The notes under the pieces were generated by a model. That model was given only the letters and a program-made list of their open reading frames with translations, was not told the origin of the DNA and did not search any database. A program made the position numbers and the translations under genes. From Lepidodermella squamata (Eukaryota > Gastrotricha), in contig JBLDXI010000054.1 in NCBI GenBank assembly GCA_047495785.1, positions 3,224,001-3,288,000 on the forward strand: a stretch of 64,000 bases of DNA, in the 5' to 3' direction. Shown here one piece after another: positions 25,501 to 37,325 of this stretch; the first letter of the stretch is position 1; each line of letters begins with the position of its first letter.

Positions 25501-26631
25501 AATAGCGAAACTGTCGAGTAAATAATGACTAATAATGACTAAACAATATCGCTTACCGCTTCATTGACTAGTAAAAAGTATTGCGAGCTACAAGTTAACT
25601 CCTTCTATTTAGTTCCTTCGCCTATCATCGAAATCAGCTGAACAAGTAATAAGTCACCAGTTTAGATCGCCTAAAGATGCGGATTATTTGCGGGGTTAGT
25701 GTCCGACGAAATAACAACTAAGATGAAGTAAACACGGAGGTGACCCGGTGTGAGTACATTTAGGTGCATTTCTTGGCAAGCTCATCGTATCCTTGCTGAA
25801 AAAGCGTGCTCGATCGCTGGCAGTGATGCCAAACATATTGCTAGCGTCAATATTAAAGGTCAAGGTCACTATTAATCTTAAGAGAATTATCATGCGAACA
25901 TATTTAGAATTATGAAAAAAAATGATTCATACTATTTTACCACTTTTTCGGTTCTTCGGCCTTCACTGTTGCGCGCGCATTTTCTTCGAAAATGTTCAGG
26001 GTTTTCGAAAAGTCTGCTCTTGGCGGATCCCATCGAAGTAGCGGTTCACCCACCGAAAGGAACATCGCAAGGGACGAGGACCTTCCCGCTTCCCGCTTCC
26101 AGGTCAAATGCGACCAACGTGCAATTGGAGCATGCATGAAACACTGCTACCACTGTTGCCACGACTAGTCACATCCTGCCGTTGCGTCTTTAGCGGCGGT
26201 AGTCAGTACCCTTGTTCTGCAGTGGGATGACAGCAAATCTCGACTGGAAGCGACTCGGCCCATGTGAAGATCCTCATTGCAATGTTAACGTAATGACAGC
26301 GAAGCACCTTAAATGTGTAATCTGCTACCCGTCCAGATTCGTTTCGTGATCATCCGCTCCCCAACAAAAGTACATGGTAATTGACGTGGCATGGCATAGT
26401 TCTTCAAGTACTGCCATAATAGCAGGCTTGAAGAAAATTTAATTTTAAATTTAATTGCCACTAATTACTAGTGAGCCTAACACCCAGCAGTTATTGCTAA
26501 TTGCATTTGTTATAATTTTTCGGAATTTAGCTAGGTATGAGGCATATATCTCTGCACGTTCATGTTTGAATTTCTTCTAGGTGATTTATATCCTTCAATT
26601 ACCAGATTTTCGGAACCACGGTCAACTTCAC
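22534..26631. other. 4-kb gene-free region upstream of the nuclear receptor
   Basis: No coding region of any recognisable family. It lies upstream of both the nuclear receptor (-) and EIPR1 (+), so it may hold 5' UTR exons and regulatory sequence. It contains a short GTCA microsatellite (about 22849-22863) and a hairpin cluster at 25167-25270. The segment just before 26581 ends TTTCTTCTAG, a possible acceptor for a 5' UTR intron or trans-splicing ahead of EIPR1. Several 60-85-codon frames appear to be chance. Confidence 0.4.
25167..25270. repeat. Cluster of three hairpins with a 13-bp direct repeat
   Basis: Three back-to-back inverted repeats: GTTAACAAC/GTTGTTAAC (25179-25187 and 25192-25200, loop AAAA); TTTTTCCAA/TTGGAAAAA (25210-25218 and 25232-25240); and GGCCG/CGGCC (25257-25261 and 25266-25270). 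The 13-mer ACCAAACTTCAAG occurs at 25167-25179 and 25244-25256, and GACCG at 25205 and 25227. Function unknown; it could be a small repeat relic or a structured RNA. Confidence 0.5.
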
Positions 26632-27823
26632 ATGGCTGATGATAGCTTACCATACATTTACGGATTAGAGCTCCCTACTAGGGCGCTGGCAGCCTCGAAA
26701 GCAGACGAGGATAGCATTGTGTTTTTCATCGGCACACAGTCTTTACGGAGTGAGAATCAATTGGTTAGCGTCACGTTCGATGAAGATTTCCAGACTTCAG
26801 TTCCTGTAATTTACAATCACTCTTGTGGAGAGATATGGCGGATCACTTCTTCGCCATCAGACAAACTGGTTGTATCAACTTTGTATAATTCGTACGAAAA
26901 TTCGACTCTGAAGAGTCATTGCAGGGTCTGGAAGATCCCAATTTTCGATGAAGATATGTGCAGTTCGCCCAACGATTCGCTGTCCCAAAGTGCGAACTTA
27001 ACATCATTAGCCATGTTTGATGGTTCCAAATGCTCAACTATTCTCTCCAATTGTTGGCATCCAGAAGACGGAAGTAAAATGGCTGTATTCACCGGTGAAT
27101 CGGTGTATATTTGGAATGTTGACACCGAATCACAAACAAAGCTGACCGATTTCTCTTCTCGTTCGCATACCCATGTATACTCTGGGGCTTGGAGTCCGCA
27201 TCGCCGCGGCGCAGAAATCTACGTGCTTAGTGATTCAGCGTTGAAAATAATTGATGCTAACAGTGGTCTTCAAGTTGAGTCGCTTGAGAATTGCCACAAC
27301 GCTCAAATCCGCGATATTGATTTCAATCCATTCGATGAATTTTCCTTTGTCACTTGCGGTGACGATTGCACTACTCGATTCTGGGACAGAAGGCGGCTGA
27401 ATGAACCACTCAGAATTCAACGCGATCATTCTCATTGGGTTTGGAAAGTTCGGTGAGCATTTTAGTTTTTATTTGGTATCTATTTCACATAATTTTTGTA
27501 GCTACAACCTGTTGCACGACGAACTGATTCTGTCTTCCTCAAGCGATGGTCAAGTCCTGCTTAGTAATTTCGCGTCGATATCATCTCAATCATCAATCGC
27601 AGCTGTTGACGATAGCACGGATAGCGATGCTGATGCTTCGAATTCGAGAACTGAAGTGTTCGGAGAAGGCGTGCTAAAAAAGTACGAGGATCACGAAGAC
27701 TCAGTTTATGGTGTGGAGTGGTCACCTGCTAACCCATGGTACTTCGCTTCGCTCAGCTATGACGGTCGGCTAGTCATCAATCGAGTGCCACAACATATTT
27801 CTGATGCTATGACTCTAAAATAG
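26632..27823 (+). CDS. EIPR1: EARP-interacting WD40 protein
   Basis: Two exons (26632-27452, 27502-27823), 380 aa. The ATG at 26632 gives MADDSLPYIYGLEL.TRAL, aligning with the EIPR1/TSSC1 start. WD40 repeats run through the protein, with family-typical GEIWRITSSPSD, GAWSPHRRG, DIDFNPFDEFSFVTCGDDCTTRFWD, HSHWVWKVRYN and HEDSVYGVEWSPANPWYFASLSYDGRLVINRVP at the end. EIPR1 binds the EARP and GARP tethering complexes in endosomal recycling and dense-core-vesicle sorting in the cytoplasm. Only 125 bp separate its stop from MLH1 on the same strand. Confidence 0.92.
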
Positions 27824-27948
27824 TCTAAAATAGTGTTCTCGTCTAATATTTATTGGTGAATTGATTTCGCGTTGTTAATGAAATTTATTGCTCTCAATGA
27901 TTTTAATAAAAGGATTTCCATCTTGATCCGATAGATTTTTATAAAGAA

Positions 27949-30614
27949 ATGACTTCGGTTCCTAAAATTGTAAAACTTGAGGAATCTGTTATCAATCGAA
28001 TTGCGGCTGGTGAGGTGGTTCAGCGACCTGCTAACGCGATTAAAGAATTGTTAGAAAATTCGTTGGACGCCGGGGCCACAAATGTGCAGATCACGATCAA
28101 ACAAGGAGGTATAAAATTGCTGCAAATTCAAGACAACGGGCACGGCATTTCTGAAGGCGACATGCCTCTGGTTTGCGAACGTTTCACAACCAGCAAATTA
28201 CGAAAATTTGAAGATTTGAATCAAATCGCCACATTTGGATTCCGCGGCGAAGCTTTAGCGAGTATCAGCCATGTAGCTCGAGTTACGATCACGACTAAAA
28301 CCGCATCGAGTCAGTGCGCTTATAAAGCTAGCTATCTTGATGGAAAGATGACTTCGGAATTGTCGTTTTGTGCCGGTAATACTGGCACTCAAATTCTAGC
28401 GGAAGATGTGTTTTACAACATGCCCACTAGAAGAAATGCATTGCAAAATTATGCAGAGGAGGCGAGACGGTAATTCAATTTTTTTCTTTACCGATAAATA
28501 TGTTTACAAGTTTTTCTCAGAATTTGCGAGGTTGTCCAAAAATACGCCATACATAACTACAAAGTAGCAATTACGCTGAGACGTTTCGATGAAAATGTTC
28601 CAGATGTCAGAACTACAGGAGGATCGAATGCTACGGCCGTTGACGCCATTCGTACCGTTTACGGAAACGAAATTGCGAAGAATCTGCTGCCTGAAATGTC
28701 GATCGAAGACTCGAAATTAGCGTTTTCAGCCCGATGCCTTTGCACAACAGCTAATTATGCTGGAAAGAAAATGGTTTTCTTGCTTTTCATCAACAACCGT
28801 CTTGTCGAGTGCGCGAATTTGAAGCGAGCTGTAGAGCAGATTTACAGTGTTTATCTCCCAAAAAATTCATCTCCATTCGTTTATTTATCCCTGTCTATCG
28901 TTCCGCAAAATCTCGATGTGAATGTCCATCCAACTAAGCAACAGGTTCACTTTTTGTTCGAAGATGAAATCATCGATATGATTAAGCGAACAATCGACAG
29001 TTCGCTGGCGTCCATCAATTCAAGTCGATCGTTCAAGTTGGAAACGTTTAACGCGACCAGCTCATCAGCTGCCATGTCCAGTTTTGCGGATGAACCGCCG
29101 AAAAAGCGCCCGATTTCAACCCCGATAAGTACCCCGCAACCGCCACGCATTAGCAGTAGTGCATCAACAGCTCAACACTCGATTATTCGAGCTGATAATT
29201 CGCAGCAGAAATTGGACAGGTTTTTCAACAATAAACAACCGAGAACTTCGATTGGAACTCCTGCAGCCTCCCTAACTGAGCGGTTTGGTCGTCAAGTTTC
29301 ATCTTCGACTGCAATTCTGACAACAGATGAACCAGAAGCACCTAGTCAAATGGAATCTCAGGAAGAATCTGTTCGCAGTCGTACTTTGGAAACGTTGACG
29401 GATGATATTAGTTTCTACGTTAAACCCAGACGAATATCAGTTGCTGCTAATAACGAACGGCCGCGTGAGCACCCGGTTTCTAGCGATAACGATGAACTGC
29501 TTAATTCGGCTTATGATTCGATGAATAAGACGAAGGAGCTGACAGATGAAATAATGGAAGTTGAACCTGAACCTGAGCCTGAAGTGGTAATGTCTCGGAA
29601 ATCTGAAATTGCTGTCTCGAAACCAGTGGCTCAAGAAATCGCGAAACCTTCAGCGTCTAGGCCGAGTGTTTCCGTTAAAGTTACACCCTTAGTTACCCCT
29701 TCACGCGTACCATCATCTACAAACGTTTCCGTAAAGCCGTTCAAAAAGCGAAACCTTCAATATGATAGCGTCAATGCTTTGAGGAAAGAGGTTAGTCTAA
29801 ACAATTATGAAAACGTTTAGGTTTTTACGTCTTTTTCAGGTCCAAGAGAATTGCCATGACGGGTTATCGAGAATCTTGTCGAATTTCACGTTCGTTGGTT
29901 GTGTTGATTACACATATTCTCTGATCCAGAACGATGCCCACCTGTTGATGGTCGACAATCCGAAGCTCTCGAGTGATTTTTTCTACCAAGCTTTTCTATT
30001 CAACTTTGGAAACATGGGATATATTCGCTTCAGCGGTAAAATTTCTCAAATTTTCAATATTTTTTTAATATTTTTTCCGTAATGCAGAACCTATTTCAAT
30101 CGAAGAACTGGCCCTAATTGCCCTTGAATCTCCTCAATCGGCCTGGAAAGAGGATGACGGTTCAAAGGAAGAGCTTGCCGTATTCTGCCGAGATTTTCTA
30201 ATATCAAAAGCTGCTATGTTGTTCGACTATTACTCAATAGAAATCGACCAAGATGACGGGACAATTCTATCGATACCTCTAGTCATCCCGGACTATGTGC
30301 CGAATCTAGCCAAGTTGCCGTTTTTCATCCTTCACCTCGCTAGTGACGTGAATTGGGAGGCGGAAAAGCCGTGTTTTGCCGATATTTGCTCGCAATTGGC
30401 TAAATTTTACGCAGCAGGCGACGCGCCGTCCTTGTCGCAGCAAGACGCGTTGGAAGATGATGAGTTCAAGCAGCAACTCGAACACGCAATTTTCATTCAG
30501 ATCAAACAGCTGATATCGTCAAATTATTTTCCGTCGAAAAAGCTCTCAGAATCTGCAGCAGTTGTTGAAGTGACTTCATTGCATGAACTGTACAAAGTTT
30601 TCGAACGTTGTTAA
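27949..30614 (+). CDS. MLH1: DNA mismatch repair protein MLH1
   Basis: Four exons (27949-28469, 28521-29790, 29840-30035, 30088-30614), 837 aa. The N-terminal GHKL ATPase has [33 protein letters not shown] and [12 protein letters not shown], with the MutL transducer domain after it ([25 protein letters not shown]). A long, acidic and Ser-rich linker (about residues 360-610) accounts for the size above the human 756 aa. The C-terminal dimerisation domain ends KVFERC, the invariant MLH1 terminus. MLH1 pairs with PMS-type partners to nick and excise mismatched DNA in the nucleus and acts in meiotic crossing-over. It sits 125 bp after EIPR1 and 91 bp before the atlastin-like gene. Confidence 0.97.
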
Positions 30615-30705
30615 TAAGTTTTATCCAAGCCTTTCTACTCGAGTGATTTGATGACAATAAACAGATTATCTAGTCATTTCAATTTAGAAAATTGATAGTT
30701 GAATA

Positions 30706-33418
30706 ATGTCGGTTTCTGAAATTGAGCATTTTGAAGAAACGCTTGATTTAAGCAGTGATAGCGTTTTCGAAAGCGCTCGTCATCAAAATGTGAAAAGCGA
30801 GCCAGCTGAACAACCTGCGAAAGAAGAGCCGAAGTCTGAGCCTTCGAAGGCCGTTCAAGTCGTTTGCTTGGGCGATAAAGGCTTCTTGTTGAACGAAGAA
30901 GCTTTGCGTTCGATTTTACTCCAAGAATCCGTTCGAAATCGACCTGTTGTAGTTTTATCGATCGCTGGCAGTTTCCGATCCGGCAAATCCTTTCTGCTGA
31001 ATTTCGTTTTAAGATACTTGAGCCTCTTGGAGGAAAACGGTTCGGTCGACGAAAATTGGGTTTCAGACCTGAGGGACGGCTTCGAATGGAGAAGTGGCGT
31101 GGAACGAGTTACTACTGGCATCTGGCTTTGGAATCACCCTTTTATTTGCAAAATACCCGATATCGGCGAAGTAGCTGTCTTGGTTATGGACTCGCAAGGT
31201 CTCTACGATAGGCAGACCTCGAAAAAGGACTGCTGCAACATTTTCGCCCTGTCAGCTCTTGTTTCTTCCATTCAAATTCACAATCTTCAAAACCGGTTGC
31301 AATCGAATGACTTCGAGAGTTTACAATTTTTGGGCGAATATGCGAAACTTATGCTTGATTCTGAGTCGAAACGAGCGCCGTTTCACCGCCTCAACCTTCT
31401 GGTTCGCGATTGGCAGCTGAGCGACGATTTTGGCTGGGAAAGCGGTAAAGAAGCGTTGACGTCTTTCCTGGAAAGTGACGCTTGCCCTGAAACTAAAGCC
31501 CTGTTAGATGGCATTCGAGCTTCTTTTGAGAAAATCGACTGTTTCTTGATGCCTTACCCCGGCAAGAAAGTAGCGACTGGCCGCGGGTTTACCGGGTTTA
31601 ACATCCGACATTGATGACGATTTTGTGGCCAGCATTCGTCAATACATCCCAGCCCTAGTCTCGCCTGATAGAATGATCGTGAAAACCGTGAGTGGAAACC
31701 GGGTGAATGGGCGAGAGCTGTTCAATTTATTCAAAAGTTACGCCAATGCCTTCACCGGGTCGAAGCTGCCGGAACCCAAGGCTCTATTCAACTGCCTGGT
31801 TGAGGCTACGAATACGAATGCTGTTTACGAGGCTGAACAGGTCTACAGCGCTAAGATGGAGAAAATTATCAAAGATAAGCCACTCCCGAGTCAAAAACTG
31901 ATTGAAGCAAACAAGGCCATTAAAACCGAAGTATTCGAACTTTTCGAAAGGTTCTCAAGAGCTTGGTGAAAATTACGGTTTTATATTGCGATAATTTTTC
32001 AGTGTTAAGAAGATGGGCAACAAGGATCAAAGTGCCCCGTTCCAAGCACGGCTTGAAACTTTTATGGCTAAAAAGTTTGACGAAGTCTACGAGCAGAACA
32101 AAAAGTACGCAATATTGTGAACATGTAAAATTAAATCTTAGACTTAATGCAGGAAAGCGGCTATGTCGATCAAGTTGCTGAAATCGAAAGCTGAGGCCGT
32201 GTTCAAAACGTCAATGAACGACATACTGGGGCGACCTGCACAGCACTTGTCGAATGAAGATCTTACTTCAAAGCATGATGGCATTTGTAGTCGCGTTCGA
32301 GGAATTTTCAATGAGTAATCTTTTCACCTTATTGTTAACAATTCAAAAATGGGGTTTAGGGACTTATCTAACACATTGCAAGTGGTCTAGACTTGAAACG
32401 TCTCGAGAACGATTCTTGGCCTTCAATAGGCCCTGAACTAATTTTTCTTGCAAATTTCCAGTTTCTACTAAATTTCTATCATTCTCAGAAAAAATCCGAA
32501 AATCCTCCAAAATTTGCCAGTTTTACCGATTTAGGTTGGCGTGAAGACACTGGTGTAATCCTGCTAAAATTACCGATAATATAGCGAAATTTCACCGAAA
32601 AATAGCCCATAGCAGAAATCGACTGAAAGAGCAATAAAATTTGTGAGGCGGATGTGTTCCAAAATTGAATTTTTGAGCGCGCCTTGAATTTTCTGAAATT
32701 AGCAATATACCATGTAGTCAAATTTCTCAATGACCCTGGTGGGTAATATCGTCAAAATCTGATGATTTCCTCAACTTGTCACTTGTCAACGGTCTAATTG
32801 CTTTATTTGGATTTTCCTGATTTTTTAAGGGCGATCGAACTGGGCGCAGAAAGCGATTGGATGGTGGAAATGTTCGAAAACGGCCTGAAGCAGGCTAAAG
32901 CCGATAACGAGCTGATCTTAGCCCGCCAGAAGCAGCGTGAAGCCGAAGCTACGGCAGCGCGAGCCTCGGCCGAGCGAGAAGTTATCGCCGCTCGTTTGGC
33001 TGAAGTGCAGCGTCAAAATCAGGAACGCGAAGCCGAGCTTGCGACTTTGAACTCTCGTCTGTCGCAGCTTTCAGTCAGCTCATCATCGTCTTCGTCTCGC
33101 AATGACAGCGGTCTTGCTTACTCGCCGTACGCCGCCTCGCCATTCAGCCCGGCTAGAAGCTCGACCCCAGCGAATTACTTGAACGTACCGTCTCAGTCGA
33201 GTTACTACACGCCCTCAACGCCGTCCGGTATGTCGAATAGCAGTCGGTCGAGCCGGTCAAGCTCGCAAGCTGCTCCTGCCTCGCCTTTCAACGTGCCACC
33301 GGGTAAGACCTATGTCAGTGGCTACACGAAAGCGAATGGCACGGTCGTTCAGGGTTATTACCGCACTGCTCGAAGTGCTAACACCTCAAGATCGTCCAAC
33401 AGCAGCCGTTTCGGTTGA
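30706..33418 (+). CDS. Atlastin-like dynamin-family GTPase, one-base frameshift, no membrane anchor
   Basis: Exons 30706-31965, 32003-32104, 32153-32314 and 32830-33418. The reading frame breaks at about 31597-31600 (extra T in ACCGGGTTTAACA). Leaving out that one base makes the exons sum to 704 codons. The GTPase domain has P-loop GSFRSGKSFLLN, switch threonine TTGIWLW, DSQG and the atlastin/GBP LVRDW motif. A three-helix middle region follows (FTG-LTSDIDDDF, then KLPEPKALF...EATNTNAV). Atlastins next have a paired transmembrane hairpin for ER fusion; here there is instead a charged coiled coil (about 32900-33070) and a Ser-rich tail ending GYTKANGTVVQGYYRT. It may be cytosolic, like GBPs. 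The frameshift may be an assembly error. Confidence 0.8.
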
Positions 33419-34874
33419 CAGGGGCCATGCTAGATATTCATAGCATGAAGCTGGATTTTTGACTGAATCTGTTCGTTTTTCTGTACTATACAAAGTTTAT
33501 CAAACATAATTTTCCTTCATCTCATACTTGCTCACTGATGATAACCCGGTTTCTGAGGTTCAACTACTGTTGTGAATAAAATTCATATATTTCGTATGTG
33601 TTTGCTCATGAATCAACTCATGTTGATCCGCATTTTGACGTCAATTCTGATGATTGATTCCTGAAAAAATCGAGAATGGCTGGTCATGTAAGCATTTCTC
33701 AAGAAGTCGAAGGAAAATCCTATATAAGGAGCGTAATAGATTGCCTCCTTCAGTTCAGAAATGGGTGAATTCTGGCTATTGCAAAGATTTCTTTACAGTG
33801 CTCAACGAAGTGGAGTGAAGGTTTCTTATCGCATCCTTGGCATTTCAACTGTGGCCTGTTTAGGCGGAACTCCTTGCCAGGTGCACTTTTACTCCATGTA
33901 ATTTTAGCAGTTTCACACTGATAAGAAAAGCGATACGAAAAGGTCCGGGCGTGGTGGCGGCAAGCGCAATTTACTTATGGTCAAATTTTAGATCGTGCGC
34001 AAACCAGCTTACATGCGGTTCCCAGAATCTGTTTTTGTACCATTCAACCACAGAAAACTTTGTTGAGATTTATCGCAATGCAAAAGGGATTGTGGAGCCT
34101 TAGGGAAAATAACTTTTCAGGTAACTTTTCTGAATGGTCTGTACAAGGCAAACTAAGTAAGAAAAGAGCATCGAGTGCTGAGCATAAGCCAGGTGAAATC
34201 GCCATCTTTAGTAATGTAACCATCAGCCAAGCCTACTCCAAAACCGAGCTATTTAGTGAACTGTAAATACTGCACACTATTTCGTGCGTTAGCGTGTGTG
34301 AAGCTGAATGAAGTGTGACAGGCAGGTTTTTTTTCATACCTATGCACCTGAACATTGCTGAGCTCGGTAAAGCTGTAATTGGCTACCAAACGGCCTTTCT
34401 TACAGCTAATTTCAGCTGACCAGTTTTTTCAGCTTTTTCTCATAGATATGCTCGTTGAAAACTGCGCTCAAGCCCTATTTATGAAAACCGACTTTAATCT
34501 TGCAAAGCTCATCAATTGGTTTTAGACTTCATGACAAGTTTTAGACCATTTCACCATAGCAGCGGGATAATTTGCCATTAACATGATTTTTCGAAATTGA
34601 CTTTTTGAAGTTCCTTGCTTAGTAAGGTTACGGCGGATCTTCTTGTGAAATCCATGTTTCAAAATTCCACCGGAAACATGATGTCCCATTTACCATCCAG
34701 GCACTCGCTATAATTATTTTATGGTTAAATGTACCATTTACACTGTATATGAAATGGCGGCACATAAAATATACAAAAAATGGCACATTATCCCGCTGAG
34801 CTGACGATTTCATAACTTCATAAGATGACCTAAACATTTGAGGAATTTTTTAAACATGTATTGCGATTAGTAAC
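33419..34874. other. Intergenic region
   Basis: AT-rich. AATAAAATTC at about 33575 may be the poly(A) signal of the atlastin-like gene. The sequence GCGATTAGTAAC directly precedes the next ATG and could be a splice or trans-splice acceptor. The 68-codon frame at 34060-34266 shows no domain. Confidence 0.4.
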
Positions 34875-37123
34875 ATGGAGCCAGCCAAAACTAAAAAACC
34901 CAATTCAAATGGCCCAGCATCGACGACTGGGAAAGACGGCTCAAATAAATCCGACCCGGCCAAGCCAGCGAAGAAGAAGGAAGACAAAGCTAAAGACCCC
35001 AAGCCGCCAAAGGCACCAAAGGCTGAGGGCACAAAGCCGAAGAAGGATGACAACGCCAAGAAGGAAAATCAAGGTCAAAAACCTGCAAAGGAGCCAGGAA
35101 ACCGGAAGAAAACTCCGAAGTCAGAGAAGCAACATGATGGAAATGCTGCATCTGGAGCTAAAACGCGTCGTAAATCTTCCGGTAATAAAAGACCGAAATC
35201 AACCGGGGAAAATCAGCAACAAGGCAAAACCGCCGCTCATGCTCCTACATCGCGAACAGCTGTAGCCGGATTCTTGGGTCAAGTTTTCGGAGCTGTTTTG
35301 AGTTCTTTCTCGGAACAGCTGAGTCTCAACGTCAATTTATCAAGTCCGCAGCAGAATGCCCGGAGTGCCAATCAACCCGCGCAAGTGGCTCCGCCTGAGC
35401 CCAAAAGAGTAACCGTGGAAATAGGCGAGGTAACTGTTCCGAAAACAGCCGTTGGTTTTGTCATCGGCACTCAGGGTGCGACAATCAAGGTAATGCGCCT
35501 TCACTGCTTTTAAGCAGATTATTGAGGTGTTTTATTTTGTAAGGCTATTGCCGAGAGAACCCATACATCAATCAAGACACCTGTGAGAAATGGTCCTCAA
35601 ACTTTTGTCATCACAGGGTCAAAGGAAAACGTCGAGGCTGCGTGCAAGGAAATTCGAGACGTAGCGGCGCGTGCGAAAACAGTGGTTCCATATAAGAAGT
35701 CGATAACTGTTCCAGGCCACATGGTAGACTCGATTATAGGTCTTTATATCTTTCCTTCTCTTTATTATCTTTACTTCTTTATAAATAGGCGAGCAGCGTA
35801 AAAACATTATTGATTTGGCTGTAAAAACGCAAACTAGAATTATACCGCCAAAGCCTGGAGAATCACCTACTTTCGTAATCACGGGCAAGCAGAGTGGAGT
35901 AGACAAAGCCCATTTTTGCATTGGAAAACTGGTTGAGAGTTTATCAACAAGCAATCAAGCTGAAAAGTTGATCGTTGTCGAGGAAGACGACGATTCTACA
36001 GCTGAAGGCTCATCTTCCGACGAGGAAACCGATTCGGATGAGACAAGTGAGGAAGGATCAAGTAGCGATGAGGAGGATTCCGATGCAGATCCTGAACCGG
36101 AAACTTCTACGGCAGAAATAAAGCCAGTCGCCGAAACAGCAATTGCAGCCCCGAACACAGGAATTGATAAAAAGTCTCAGACCGCAATTCTGATTCAGAA
36201 TGTCAACACTTCGGCAACTGAAAAACAGCTACAAGACTTTTTCTCAGCCTGTGGCAAAGTGAAATCGATTGAAATTATGAAGCACAAAACGACCAATGTG
36301 CCTGTTGGGTTGGCTCCGAAATTTTCTCAAATCAATTTTTCTAGCCTATATTTTTTGATAGAAATGCAGTCATAGATTTCGATGATCAAGATTCCTTTTC
36401 AAAAGCACTGGAGCTCAGTAAAGCGGAGTTTTTAGGAAAGAAAATAACTATTTCACCCAGATTTTCGAAGACACCTAGCAGCAGCAGTATTGCCGCGACC
36501 AAGCCCCCTCAAGCCACAGTAACGTAAGGAATTTGAACTAACTTGAAATTACTTTATTATTCTTAGAATATTTCAGGGTGAAGCGCCATATTGTCATCGA
36601 TGCCGACAACGTTTGCATGGCCCACGGAAGAGGAAAAGTGTACTCTGGACGGGGTCTGGAGCTGGCGGTGCAATATTTCGAGAGTAAAGGTCATAAAGTA
36701 TTGGCCATCGTACCGGAGGAGAAATTGCGCTGTCCTCCCGACTTTCAGCAATATCGAGTCGAAGGTCAGGACATACTGTGCCGGCTAGAAATGGCTGGAA
36801 ATTTAGTGGTGGTGCCTAGGAAGAAACTAGCCGATGGCTCTACGGTCAAACCTTACGCTGACCTTTTGACGGTAAAATATGCTTACGAAGAGGATGGGGT
36901 TATCATTTCCAACGACAACATGATCGATGTGATTGAGAAATACCCTCAGTACAAGGATGTGGTTGAAAACAGGCGGATCATGTTCGCTTTTGCGTTGGAT
37001 AAATTTATGATCGTTGACGATCCGAATGGACGTGCTGGTATGGAGACGGCAGACTTGCTGAGTTATGAAAAGCGCGTCGAAGCCGCTAAGCCCGCACATC
37101 CGGATTTGATTTCATTCATCTAA
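34875..37123 (+). CDS. KH-KH-RRM-NYN (Zc3h12-type) ribonuclease fusion
   Basis: Five exons (34875-35489, 35544-35739, 35789-36308, 36362-36523, 36577-37123), 679 aa. A Lys/Pro-rich basic N terminus (1-135) leads to KH1 (about 183-250, with VGFVIGTQGATIKAIAERTHTSIKTPVRNG, MEX-3-like) and a more degenerate KH2 (about 255-325, IIGEQRKNIIDLA). An acidic Ser/Glu/Asp stretch (about 330-390) follows, then an RRM (about 400-480, AILIQNVN...FAVIDF-like core, here GNAVIDF). Last is a NYN/PIN-like nuclease domain (about 500-660) with VIDADNVCMAHG, YEEDGVIISNDN and FALDKFMIVDDPNGR, matching the catalytic aspartates of Zc3h12/Regnase proteins. No CCCH finger is seen. RNA binding and endonuclease cleavage of mRNA are inferred. 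Confidence 0.88.
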
Positions 37124-37325
37124 ATATATTTTCGGAGGAAAAAATAACTGATATCGGAAATAATTGTTGTCTTGTTGCCTACAAATGGAAAAATTGATTG
37201 TCTAATAAACTTACCTTTTTTGTGAAGCTATCTGCAACTGACAGAACACTGTGCTAACTTGTTATGGAGGTTGCTTACATCGCTTTTCAAAATAATCTTA
37301 TTATTTTTGTTGCATTGGCGCTTTA

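Noticed and set aside
31585-31601. GGGTTTA as a -1 programmed frameshift site in the atlastin-like gene
   Set aside because: The heptamer occurs twice but in the wrong register, and the required shift is +1, not -1.
31550-31640. An intron from about 31570 to 31632 to explain the atlastin-like frameshift
   Set aside because: It would remove the conserved ATGRGFTG..TSDIDDDF segment, so a one-base insertion is the better explanation.
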